Assembly: GCA_021789975.1 (NCBI GenBank)
Contig: JAJYIT010000041.1
Span: 2,064-38,132, forward strand
Direction: 5' to 3'
Length of the DNA: 36,069 bases
Source of the DNA: Bacteroidota bacterium
Lineage (GTDB): Bacteria; Bacteroidota; Ignavibacteria; Kryptoniales; JAKASW01
The position numbers and the translations under genes are program-made. The stretch's first letter is position 1. Every line of letters starts with the position of its first letter. Positions 1-7,954 of the stretch are shown one piece after another. Below the pieces are notes generated by a model that ran no database searches, was not told the DNA's origin, and saw only the letters and a program-made list of their open reading frames with translations.

Positions 1-207
1 TCCTAAAACATTCTATTGTCTTCCACGGACTCTCTACGATTAGCTGCTGCCGCTAAGGTATTCAACGATTCCTAAAACATTCTATTGTCTTCCACGGACT
101 CTCTACGATTAGCTGCTGCCGCTAAGGTATTCAACGATTCCTAAAACATTCTATTGTCTTCCACGGACTCTCTACGATTAGCTGCTGCCGCTAAGGCATT
201 CAACGAT
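1..207. repeat. 69-bp tandem repeat array, three copies, open at left edge
   Basis: Three head-to-tail copies occupy 1-69, 70-138 and 139-207. A fourth is abandoned after its first five bases at 208-212. The only difference I see is T to C in the GGTATT/GGCATT segment of copy 3. The period equals 23 codons, but every frame I checked on both strands meets a stop within a unit, so the array is non-coding. Each unit holds a weak inverted repeat, TTAGC-7 nt-GCTAA. The window begins exactly at a unit boundary, so more copies may lie to the left, or this may be a contig end trimmed at a repeat. It lies just upstream of the mutS promoter. Confidence 0.95.
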
Positions 208-215
208 TCCTATTC

Positions 216-244
216 TTGATAAACTTTCCCACCTAAAGTATATT
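216..244 (+). promoter_or_regulatory. Sigma70-like promoter for mutS-herA
   Basis: TTGATA at 216-221 and TATATT at 239-244 are separated by 17 bases. Each hexamer matches five of six consensus positions. Transcription would start near 251, giving a leader of about 75 bases before the mutS ATG. It lies a few bases after the tandem array, so array length could affect upstream DNA context but not the promoter core. Confidence 0.5.
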
Positions 245-324
245 CTAAACACAATTGTCAAAGAGAGAGGAGAGTCCGCGGTTTACGCACGCAGCATGAC
301 GTCAAAGATGTATGAAGAGTCGGA

Positions 325-3048
325 ATGGGTAAGGGAGCTTCGATAACCCCGCTAATGTCGCAGTACCGGAGGGTGAAAGACCGCTATCCGGATGCGATAG
401 TTCTTTTTCGGATGGGCGATTTCTACGAGACTTTCGAAGATGATGCTAAGGTTGCGAGTGCAGTTCTCTCTCTGACCTTGACCAGGCGGGCAAACGGTGC
501 CGCCGCCGCCGTTCCGCTTGCAGGCTTTCCTCATCACGCGATCAATCAGTATCTTCCGAAACTTGTCAATGCCGGCTACCGGGTCGCTGTCTGCGAGCAG
601 CTTGAAGACCCCAAGTTTGCGAAAGGGATCGTAAAGCGAGACATTGTCGAAGTAGTTACGCCGGGCGTAAACTTTTCGAGCGAGGCGGCGAAGGTTAACA
701 ACTATTTCGCGACGGTCGTTGCTGATGAAGATCTCTTCGGCCTCGCCTTCTGCGATGCTACTACAGGCGAATTCGGGTATGCGGAGGGCAATAAGGGAGA
801 CCTCGAGTCGTATCTTCTGAAGATAGAGCCCCGCGAAGTTGTGCTGCCAAGAGAACAGTCCGGCCTTCTTGAAACGCTGGTACTTGGCAGGCTCAAGAAA
901 ACGATCACCACGAGGCGAGACGACTACATTTTCAATTTCGATTACGCATACGATAAGCTGGTACACCATTTCAACGTCCAGAACCTGAAGGGCTTCGGTT
1001 TAGACCTGTCTGAAGATGCATATGCAAGAGTTCTCTACGACGGAAAAGTTCTTGCTGTCCGGGCTGCAGGTGCTGCGTTGGATTATCTGGCTGAAACACA
1101 AAACGGCAACCTGTCCCATATTGTCGGAATGTCCGAGTTCAGCCTGTCCGGCAATCTTGAGATCGGTGCGACGAGCTGCCGGCACCTTGAGCTGGTGGAC
1201 TCCGCTTCGGGCGGCGGCTCAACCCTGCTGACCATTCTAGACTCGACGGAGACGCCGATGGGCGCGCGGTTACTCAGGAAGATACTTCTCCGTCCGTTGA
1301 AGGAAGTCGGTTGTATAAATGAGAGGCTCGACGCCGTCGAAGAATTGATCGGAAATTCCGGCATAATACAAAGGTTGGCCTCGTTCCTTTCGGGTTTCGG
1401 GGACCTCGAAAGAATGGTTGCCCGTGTTTCGACCAAGCGCGCCGGTCCTCGTGAAGTGGGGTATGTCCGGGTGATGCTCGGCAGGCTACCGGAGTTGAAG
1501 GTCGAGATTAACCGGCTATCATCACCGCTCTGGAGCCGGCTTGCTTCGCAGGTCGATGACGAACCAGATCTTCTCAAGAGACTCGTGGATTCACTTTCTG
1601 AGGAGCTCCCCGCTCAGGCAACTGACGGCGGTGTCATTAGGAAAGGATTCAATCCGGAACTTGACGAGCTTAGGTCTCTCTCGTTCAACGCCAAAGACTG
1701 GATAGCGCAGTTACAGGTGACCGAACGAAAAAGAACGGGAATTCAATCGCTGAGAGTTGATTACAATTCAGTTTTCGGGTATTACATCGAAGTTACGAAT
1801 TCCAATCTCTCCAAAGTTCCCGCCGACTATATTCGCAAGCAGACTCTCGTGAATGCCGAACGGTTCATCACGCAGGAGCTGAAAGAATACGAGGAAAAAG
1901 TCCTTCATGCGGAAGAGAAGATACAGAAACTCGAAGCTGCACTCTTTGAAGGAATCCGCGATGAGGTGGCGGCACATTCCGCGAGACTGCTGGCAACTTC
2001 GGGTGCGCTTGCAATGACGGATGTGCTTGCGAGCTTCGCGAGGACGGCCATCAACAACCACTACGTCAGGCCCGATGTTGACGGGTCACTCGACCTTGAG
2101 ATCGAATCTGGAAGACACCCGGTCGTTGAGAAAGTACTGCCGTCAGGTGAAAGCTTCGTGCCGAACGATATCGTATTGAAACAAGGAGGTGCGCAGATCG
2201 CGCTCATCACCGGGCCGAATATGGCCGGCAAGAGTGTATTCATACGTCAGGTCGCGATCATCGTCATCATGGCGCAGTCGGGGTCGTTCGTTCCAGCAAA
2301 GCGGGCGAGGATCGGAGTCGCGGACAAAATATTCACGCGAGTCGGAGCCTCGGACAACATAAGCTCCGGAGAAAGTACCTTCATGGTTGAGATGGAAGAA
2401 TCCGCAAACATTCTCAACAACGCGACGCCGAAAAGCCTCGTCCTTCTTGACGAGATCGGAAGAGGGACAAGCACTTTTGACGGAGTTTCAATTGCCTGGT
2501 CAATCGTAGAATATTTGCATCAGAATCCCACCAAGGCCGCCCGCACTCTCTTCGCTACACACTATCACGAGCTGAACGAGCTCACGGAGATGTATCCTCG
2601 CGTGAAAAATTTCAAGGCAGACGTCAGGGAGTACGGAGGCAAAGTTGTCTTCCTCCACAAGATCGTCGAGGGCAGTGCAGACCACAGTTACGGAATCCAC
2701 GTTGCAGAGATGGCGGGATTACCAACAGCAGTAACGTCGCGGGCGAGAGAGATCTTGTCAAACCTTGAGTCCTTCGAGCTTTCGGCAACCGAATCTGCAA
2801 CTTCATCGAACGGCTCTGCAACTAAAGATTATGATGCGGGGCCTCCGACTGAAATGTCAAGGAAAATGCCGAGACCTCACAAGATTGTCTCAAAAAGGGA
2901 GGAAGGGACTTTGCAGATAGAGATGTTCCAGCTCGCTGACGAGGAGCTGAGAAATAAAATCAAGGATGTCGACGTCAACAACCTGACTCCGGTTGAAGCG
3001 CTGAACAAGATAGCGGAGTTCAAGAAAATGGTTGAAAAGGAGGACTAA
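325..3048 (+). CDS. mutS: DNA mismatch repair protein MutS
   Basis: MutS binds mismatches and small loops and starts methyl-independent or strand-directed repair with MutL. At 907 residues it has the usual full length. The mismatch-reading Phe-X-Glu motif is present as F33-Y34-E35 in the N-terminal domain. The connector, core and clamp regions follow. The ABC-type ATPase has Walker A GPNMAGKS at 630-637, then a DEIGRGTSTFDG signature/Walker B block and the TH(Y)HEL switch. The C-terminal tail after about 800 is low-complexity and ends in the conserved 'NLTPVEALNKI' dimerisation segment. The ATG at 325 begins a typical MutS1 start (TPLMSQY). The ribosome site is weak (GAAGAG). The stop abuts the next gene, so the two are co-transcribed. 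No mutL lies in the window. Confidence 0.98.
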   Translation: MGKGASITPLMSQYRRVKDRYPDAIVLFRMGDFYETFEDDAKVASAVLSLTLTRRANGAAAAVPLAGFPHHAINQYLPKLVNAGYRVAVCEQLEDPKFAKGIVKRDIVEVVTPGVNFSSEAAKVNNYFATVVADEDLFGLAFCDATTGEFGYAEGNKGDLESYLLKIEPREVVLPREQSGLLETLVLGRLKKTITTRRDDYIFNFDYAYDKLVHHFNVQNLKGFGLDLSEDAYARVLYDGKVLAVRAAGAALDYLAETQNGNLSHIVGMSEFSLSGNLEIGATSCRHLELVDSASGGGSTLLTILDSTETPMGARLLRKILLRPLKEVGCINERLDAVEELIGNSGIIQRLASFLSGFGDLERMVARVSTKRAGPREVGYVRVMLGRLPELKVEINRLSSPLWSRLASQVDDEPDLLKRLVDSLSEELPAQATDGGVIRKGFNPELDELRSLSFNAKDWIAQLQVTERKRTGIQSLRVDYNSVFGYYIEVTNSNLSKVPADYIRKQTLVNAERFITQELKEYEEKVLHAEEKIQKLEAALFEGIRDEVAAHSARLLATSGALAMTDVLASFARTAINNHYVRPDVDGSLDLEIESGRHPVVEKVLPSGESFVPNDIVLKQGGAQIALITGPNMAGKSVFIRQVAIIVIMAQSGSFVPAKRARIGVADKIFTRVGASDNISSGESTFMVEMEESANILNNATPKSLVLLDEIGRGTSTFDGVSIAWSIVEYLHQNPTKAARTLFATHYHELNELTEMYPRVKNFKADVREYGGKVVFLHKIVEGSADHSYGIHVAEMAGLPTAVTSRAREILSNLESFELSATESATSSNGSATKDYDAGPPTEMSRKMPRPHKIVSKREEGTLQIEMFQLADEELRNKIKDVDVNNLTPVEALNKIAEFKKMVEKED

Positions 3049-4569
3049 TTGGGATCGACCGGCAAAGTAGTTTCGGTGCATGGCTCAACAATTACCGGGG
3101 AAACTCTGGCGGCGGAACATTTCACAATAGGCTCGTATATTTCCGTCATTCTGGGTGAGAGCAAGATCCTCGGCGTCGTAACGGGCCTTGAGCTTGGCTC
3201 GGGGGACAATGTGCTGTTCATAGCGCAACTTTTCGGAAAATTCACTGGGGGAAGGTTTGTGCGGGGAACCGAAGAACTCCCGTATCCCGGCGCGCTCATC
3301 GAACTTCCGACCGAAGCGGAGCTCGACCTGATATTCAATACCCATCGCAGATTCGATTTTGCCCTCGGCGAGATATCGCTGCTGAGAGGGAAGAAGAACT
3401 ACATCGACCCGGACAAGTTCTTCAGCCGGCATATTGCAGTCGTAGGTGCGACAGGTTCAGGCAAATCATGTGCGGTTGCTTCAATCCTCCAGAAAATTCA
3501 CAGGCTTCCCGGTGCGAGGATAATTCTTCTCGATCTTCACGACGAATACGGCGAGGCTTTCGGCGATATGGCCGAGCGGATCAATATCGGTGAGTTTGAG
3601 ATACCGTACTGGACGATGAATTTTGACGAGTTGGTCGAAACGTTTGTCGATCCTGACGATCCCGCCTCGCGCAGCGAGATGGTCGTACTCTCGGAAATCG
3701 TGCTGAACAGCAAGCGCGTGAAGAACCTTCCTTACAAAGACACAATAACGGTCGATTCGCCGGTGTATTTTGATCTTAGCGACATACGGGTGAAGATGCA
3801 GGCGCTCGATACCGAGCGACTTCCTAACGGCAGAGAGGGTCCATTCTACGGGAGCTTCACAAGATTCCTCTTCAAATTCGACTCGAAGATAAACGATAGA
3901 CGGTTCGATTTTCTATTCAAGCCGAAGCGGTTCAAGACTACCGATGCTTTTTCGGAATTCCTCGAATCTCTTTTCGGGTTGAAGTCTGGTAAATCGATAG
4001 TTGTGCTGAACTTAAACATCGTTCCGCACGAAGTGATTAATGCCCTCGTTTCGCTCCTTGCGAGACTCGTTTTCGATTTCAACGTTTGGAACCCGTACAG
4101 GGCAAACCTTCCGATTCTGCTGGTGCTGGAAGAAGCGCACAACTACCTCAACACGTTCTCGACGTCGCAGACCGCTCGCAGGACTATAGAGCGTGTGGTG
4201 AAAGAGGGAAGAAAATACGGTGTCAGCTGCATGATTGTCAGCCAGAGGCCCATAGATGTAGCTGAGTCAATCCTCTCACAGTGCGGCAATTTCATCACGA
4301 TGCGGCTTTCTAATCCTGATGACCAGGCTTACATTGCTAAGCTTGTTCCTGAATCCATGGGAGACCTTCTTGATGTGATACCATCGTTGCGGCAGGGCGA
4401 AGGTCTGCTTCTCGGTGATGCAACCATACTTCCGCTGAGAACCAGAATCGATCCGCCTGACCCGTTTCCCAGAAGCAAGGACGTCGAGTTCTACACGAAG
4501 TGGAGCATACTTCCTCCTGCCGTCGACCTGGAGGCGGTAGTGGAAAGATGGAGACGAATCAATTACTAA
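3049..4569 (+). CDS. HerA-type ATPase (DUF87 / HAS-barrel DNA translocase)
   Basis: HerA proteins are hexameric FtsK-like DNA-pumping ATPases. They pair with the nuclease NurA in end resection in archaea and with other effectors in bacteria. This 506-residue protein has an N-terminal beta-rich HAS-barrel-like segment (about 1-100), Walker A GATGSGKS at 133-140, Walker B 'LLVLEEAHN' near 360 and a 'SQRP' sensor motif after it. The start is a TTG directly after the mutS stop, with AAAGGAGG ending five bases upstream, so translation is coupled to mutS. No NurA or other nuclease partner is adjacent. Coupling to mutS suggests a role in DNA processing or repair (inference). The family is clear; the exact biological role is not. 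Confidence 0.9.
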   Translation: MGSTGKVVSVHGSTITGETLAAEHFTIGSYISVILGESKILGVVTGLELGSGDNVLFIAQLFGKFTGGRFVRGTEELPYPGALIELPTEAELDLIFNTHRRFDFALGEISLLRGKKNYIDPDKFFSRHIAVVGATGSGKSCAVASILQKIHRLPGARIILLDLHDEYGEAFGDMAERINIGEFEIPYWTMNFDELVETFVDPDDPASRSEMVVLSEIVLNSKRVKNLPYKDTITVDSPVYFDLSDIRVKMQALDTERLPNGREGPFYGSFTRFLFKFDSKINDRRFDFLFKPKRFKTTDAFSEFLESLFGLKSGKSIVVLNLNIVPHEVINALVSLLARLVFDFNVWNPYRANLPILLVLEEAHNYLNTFSTSQTARRTIERVVKEGRKYGVSCMIVSQRPIDVAESILSQCGNFITMRLSNPDDQAYIAKLVPESMGDLLDVIPSLRQGEGLLLGDATILPLRTRIDPPDPFPRSKDVEFYTKWSILPPAVDLEAVVERWRRINY

Positions 4570-4618
4570 GTCAACTGTCAGCAAATGAGATTTGTGCAGT
4601 TAAGACTATAACGTTCTT

Positions 4619-4692
4619 ACCGCGAAGTTCGCAAAGATGCGCGAAGATTTGTTGTTATAGAAGATCTTTGTGTGCCTGGCGTTCTTGGCGGT
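4619..4692. repeat. Imperfect palindromic intergenic repeat (ACCGC...GCGGT)
   Basis: The left arm starts ACCGCGAAGTTCGCAAAGAT. The reverse complement of the right arm starts ACCGCCAAGAACGCC and contains ACAAAGATC. The arms pair imperfectly around a central A/T-rich loop. It lies between the herA-like gene and the phosphatase gene and belongs to the same style of element as those near 7765 and 11693. It may act as a processing or termination hairpin. Confidence 0.7.
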
Positions 4693-4736
4693 CTCAAGCA
4701 ATACTTTTGGCTCTGACCAGATAGGCTAATAAGAAG

Positions 4737-5969
4737 ATGAATCAGAGACAGTTATTTCATGCTATAGAAAAAACAGCTTCTAAAGATTACAGGACCGACG
4801 AGGAACTGCTGGACAGCGTCGTACAGGAAGTTATAAATTCCGACCAGATGAGAATAAAAGGCGGAAGAATCTGGAAGCTGGTGCCGAGGAAAAATGCATA
4901 CATTCTCGTCAAGCAAATAGGCGAGGTCAAGTCCATTCCCCAGGGATTTGCTATAAAAGTGTCTGATTATCCTGACTTCATACTTGTTGGAAGCAAGAAG
5001 ACCGTTTTAAGCAACGAGCGGAATCCCGAGCTGATAAAGACGGGTATTCAGAGCTACTCCGCGACAGGAGTCGGTGATAAGACTAAAGTTAAGGATAACT
5101 TGTTGTACCAGTATATACTTGCGTTTAACATGGAGACAGACGGCCAGGATCTCGGGGACAGCTTGAACGTAATCGGGAGTGCGGTGACGGCCGTATTGCG
5201 CGAGCGTCATGCCGTGGCAAGGACTAAGCAGCTCGAACAGGATATAGATCGCGCGCGTGAGATACAGCGTAGCATACTTCCGGGCCATGCGATGAACTAC
5301 GGCCTTTTCGAAATCTTCGGCATCTCTATTCCTGAACGGGTCGTGGGAGGGGACTTTTTCGATTATCTCCCGGCCGGCGAGGATGGCGAGAGGCTTGCAA
5401 TAGCTATCGGAGACGCCGCGAGTAAGGGGCTCAGTGCTGCCGTTGAGGCGTTGTATGTGTCAGGCGCCCTTAAGATGGGCGTTGAGCTTGATACGAACAT
5501 CTCTTCACTTATGAAGAAGATCAACAACCTGGTCAATTCTACTTTTTCAGATTCGAGATTTGTCACCGTGTTTGTGGGTGAGTTCACCGACGAAAAGACC
5601 GGGCTATTCCTTTATGTAAACGCCGGCCATAACCCCCCGATGTTTTACCGCAAAAGCCAGAACGAGATCTTTCAGCTAAAGACCACCGGCCCGGCATTGG
5701 GAATTGCTCCCAACGCCCGCTATTTCATCGGCAATGTAAATTTCGAGCCGGGTGATGTGCTTCTGTTGTACACTGATGGAGTCACCGAAGCTGCTGACAG
5801 CAATTTCACACTCTTCGGAGAGGAGAGGTTGAAGACCCGACTCGGAGAACTCGCAGATTCTGATCCCAAGAATATTTGTTCTCTTTTAATGGAGACGGTT
5901 CAGAAATTCTCGGTTTCATCGGCATATGCAGACGACAAAACCTTAGTAGTGATAAAGAGAGTTGGATAA
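4737..5969 (+). CDS. SpoIIE/RsbU-type PP2C serine phosphatase
   Basis: This is a 410-residue regulator of the kind that dephosphorylates anti-sigma-factor antagonists in partner-switching pathways. Residues 1-150 form a sensor-like domain of unclear family (GAF-like in pattern). Residues 155-180 form a helical linker ending in the family hallmark AREIQRSILP. The PPM/SpoIIE catalytic domain follows, with GGD at 204-206, IGDAASKG near 224-231, NAGHNPP, LYTDGVTEA and a final DDKTLVV, so the metal-binding aspartates are present. No membrane segment is evident. The ATG at 4737 lacks a strong Shine-Dalgarno. No anti-sigma kinase or STAS antagonist gene is adjacent, so its substrate is probably encoded elsewhere. 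Confidence 0.93.
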   Translation: MNQRQLFHAIEKTASKDYRTDEELLDSVVQEVINSDQMRIKGGRIWKLVPRKNAYILVKQIGEVKSIPQGFAIKVSDYPDFILVGSKKTVLSNERNPELIKTGIQSYSATGVGDKTKVKDNLLYQYILAFNMETDGQDLGDSLNVIGSAVTAVLRERHAVARTKQLEQDIDRAREIQRSILPGHAMNYGLFEIFGISIPERVVGGDFFDYLPAGEDGERLAIAIGDAASKGLSAAVEALYVSGALKMGVELDTNISSLMKKINNLVNSTFSDSRFVTVFVGEFTDEKTGLFLYVNAGHNPPMFYRKSQNEIFQLKTTGPALGIAPNARYFIGNVNFEPGDVLLLYTDGVTEAADSNFTLFGEERLKTRLGELADSDPKNICSLLMETVQKFSVSSAYADDKTLVVIKRVG

Positions 5970-6173
5970 GAAATCTTTCAAACAGATGAGCGAGCCGATG
6001 GAGCGGCAAAAGACGGTGGAACAAAATGATATGTGCCTCTGCGCCTTCACAGCCACATGAGGCGAATTGGTGGTGCAAGCTATTTGTTCCAAAGATTGGC
6101 TCTGCGATCGCGACTCTTTAGCGTTGCCGGCCTCGCTGGAGTTCTGCAACTGCACGACTAAATAGGTATTAAA

Positions 6174-7733
6174 TTGGAAAGTGTGTCATTGTTTGAAAAT
6201 AGATCCGTGAATGCACCCTCTCAGCTTCCGCAAGTGAAGCTGGTCAAGGCCTTTTCGAATCCCTTCAAAAACGTGGTTGCGACAGCAAGAACCTGTTATT
6301 CCTCGAAAGGGATAATCGAAGATGAATCGATAGATCTGGACAAGTATGGGAATCTCGCACGCGACATATTTGCTTCGGGACATCACACGACTTTCCAGCA
6401 TGCTACGTTCCAGTTCCAGATCTCCAACGTTTCGCGGCAATTCATCTGGTCGTTTCTGCACTCGCATCCGTTCTACAATTCCGAACAGGTGAGTCAGAGA
6501 TATGTCGAAGTGAAGGAAGACAACTTTTTTGTCCCGCCGTTGCAGGGCGACGCGCTGCAGATCTATTTAGATGCTGCTCGCGAACAGGTGACCGCCTACC
6601 GCGATCTGGTGCAGCTGCTGATGAAGCCTGCCGGAGATGAATACTATAAGATATTTCCGAGGCGAAAGAGCGATAGTCGTTTCAAGGGTGAAATCAAAAA
6701 GAAAGCACAGGAAATCGCAAGGTACGTTCTGCCGATAGCTACCTTCTCATACCTGTACCACACGGTTAGTGGGATAACTCTTCTGCGTTACGCAAAGATG
6801 TGCAGGTCAGGCGACGCTCCGTACGAGCAGAAACTAGTCGTGGATATGATGGTACGGGAGCTTCTCAGGTTCGATCCTAATTACAGCATAGTGCTGGACG
6901 AGCCGCTGGGGGAAGAGAATTTTGTGGAAGCGATACCTGATATCTCCCGCAATCCGGCGAAATTCGCGGCAGAGTTCGATGTCGAGCTTGGTGGTCACAC
7001 ATCGAAGCTGGTTGATTACAAAGCGAAAGCGGACAGAACAATTTCGGACGCCGTGAGAGAGATGCTTGGTAAGACAGCTCACGAAATGACCGACGATGAG
7101 GCATTGTCGCTGGCTATCGATCCATCGCGCAACCGGCTTCTCGCTAACTCACTGGTCCTTACGACCCACGATAAGATTTCCCGGGCGCTGTACCATGCTT
7201 CCTACACGTTCAAAAAGAAGCTTAGTCACACCGCAGACTCGCAGGACCAGAGACACCGGATGACTCCGGCCTCCAGACCGGTTTTGAAGCTGCAGATGAC
7301 GACCGAGCCGGATTACATCATTCCGAAGCTTGCAACACTGGATCAAGGTGCCGAGCGGCTCTACCGGCAAACCATGGACAAAACCTGGGAAGCAATTGGA
7401 AATCTTCTGTCGAAAGGCGCCAGCCGCGAATTTGTCTCGTATCTTCTCCCCAACGCCTTCCCAATCCGGTTTACCGAATCTGCAGACCTTCTAAACCTGC
7501 ATCACAAGATTGAAATGAGATTGTGCTACAATGCCCAGGAAGAAATCTGGAGGGCCTCGCTCGATGAAGTCAATCAGATTAAAGAAGTCCATCCGCTGTT
7601 GGGAAAGTACCTGCTGCCGCCATGCACAATCAGGATACTCGCGGGGATTAATCCGTATTGCTCAGAGGGGAAAAGATATTGCGGAGTCCCTGTGTGGAAA
7701 CTGGATACTTCCGATTACCAAAGAACAATTTGA
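6174..7733 (+). CDS. thyX: FAD-dependent thymidylate synthase, fused double-domain ThyX
   Basis: ThyX makes dTMP from dUMP using methylene-tetrahydrofolate, FAD and NADPH. Ordinary ThyX has 210-260 residues; this one has 519 and contains two ThyX-like halves (about 20-260 and 290-510). The first half carries the late part of the signature (FYNSEQVSQRYVE, about 100-112) but not RHR. The second carries RHR at 360-362 (QRHRMTPASRP) but lacks the NExSxRY part. The two halves may therefore build composite active sites. The start is TTG with a weak AGG upstream at 6165-6167; GTG at 6180 is a close alternative. The gene stands alone, flanked by repeat-bearing spacers. Confidence 0.92.
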   Translation: MESVSLFENRSVNAPSQLPQVKLVKAFSNPFKNVVATARTCYSSKGIIEDESIDLDKYGNLARDIFASGHHTTFQHATFQFQISNVSRQFIWSFLHSHPFYNSEQVSQRYVEVKEDNFFVPPLQGDALQIYLDAAREQVTAYRDLVQLLMKPAGDEYYKIFPRRKSDSRFKGEIKKKAQEIARYVLPIATFSYLYHTVSGITLLRYAKMCRSGDAPYEQKLVVDMMVRELLRFDPNYSIVLDEPLGEENFVEAIPDISRNPAKFAAEFDVELGGHTSKLVDYKAKADRTISDAVREMLGKTAHEMTDDEALSLAIDPSRNRLLANSLVLTTHDKISRALYHASYTFKKKLSHTADSQDQRHRMTPASRPVLKLQMTTEPDYIIPKLATLDQGAERLYRQTMDKTWEAIGNLLSKGASREFVSYLLPNAFPIRFTESADLLNLHHKIEMRLCYNAQEEIWRASLDEVNQIKEVHPLLGKYLLPPCTIRILAGINPYCSEGKRYCGVPVWKLDTSDYQRTI

Positions 7734-7764
7734 CAATGCAGGGAAGCCGAATCATTAGAAGAAA

Positions 7765-7916
7765 ACCGCAGAGACGCAGAGGCGCCAGGTTGATGAATCA
7801 GGTTCTTCGCGCCTCAGTATCTTTGGGCGTTCTTTCACCGCAGAGATGCGAACCTGCTTTCCAAGTGGCGGGGGTGCAGGGAGCTAAAATGACTCCGCAT
7901 CTTGGTGTCTCCGCGG
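7765..7916. repeat. Cluster of 'ACCGCAGAGACGCAGAGG' palindromic repeat arms
   Basis: Three related arms fill the spacer between thyX and the helicase gene. The first is ACCGCAGAGACGCAGAGGCGC from 7765. The second is a middle block with CTTTGGGCGTTCTTTCACCGCAGAGATGCG. The last is an inverted arm, CTCCGCATCTTGGTGTCTCCGCGG, ending at 7916. The outer arms are complementary in places. This sequence style is a widespread intergenic repeat in bacteria, including this group. No coding role is seen. Confidence 0.75.
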
Positions 7917-7954
7917 CGTATCTGTTTGGTTTCGGCTCTGCCGAGTTAGGGTAG

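Noticed and set aside
1-207. CRISPR-like array
   Set aside because: The copies are contiguous 69-bp tandem units with no variable spacers, and no cas genes are present.
297-304. TGACGTCA palindrome before mutS
   Set aside because: An eight-base palindrome is too short to support as an operator on its own.
296-346. Sixteen-residue upstream ORF overlapping the mutS start
   Set aside because: No ribosome site precedes it, and an ORF this short is expected by chance.
352-969. 205-residue minus-strand ORF
   Set aside because: Lies wholly antisense to mutS and resembles no known protein.
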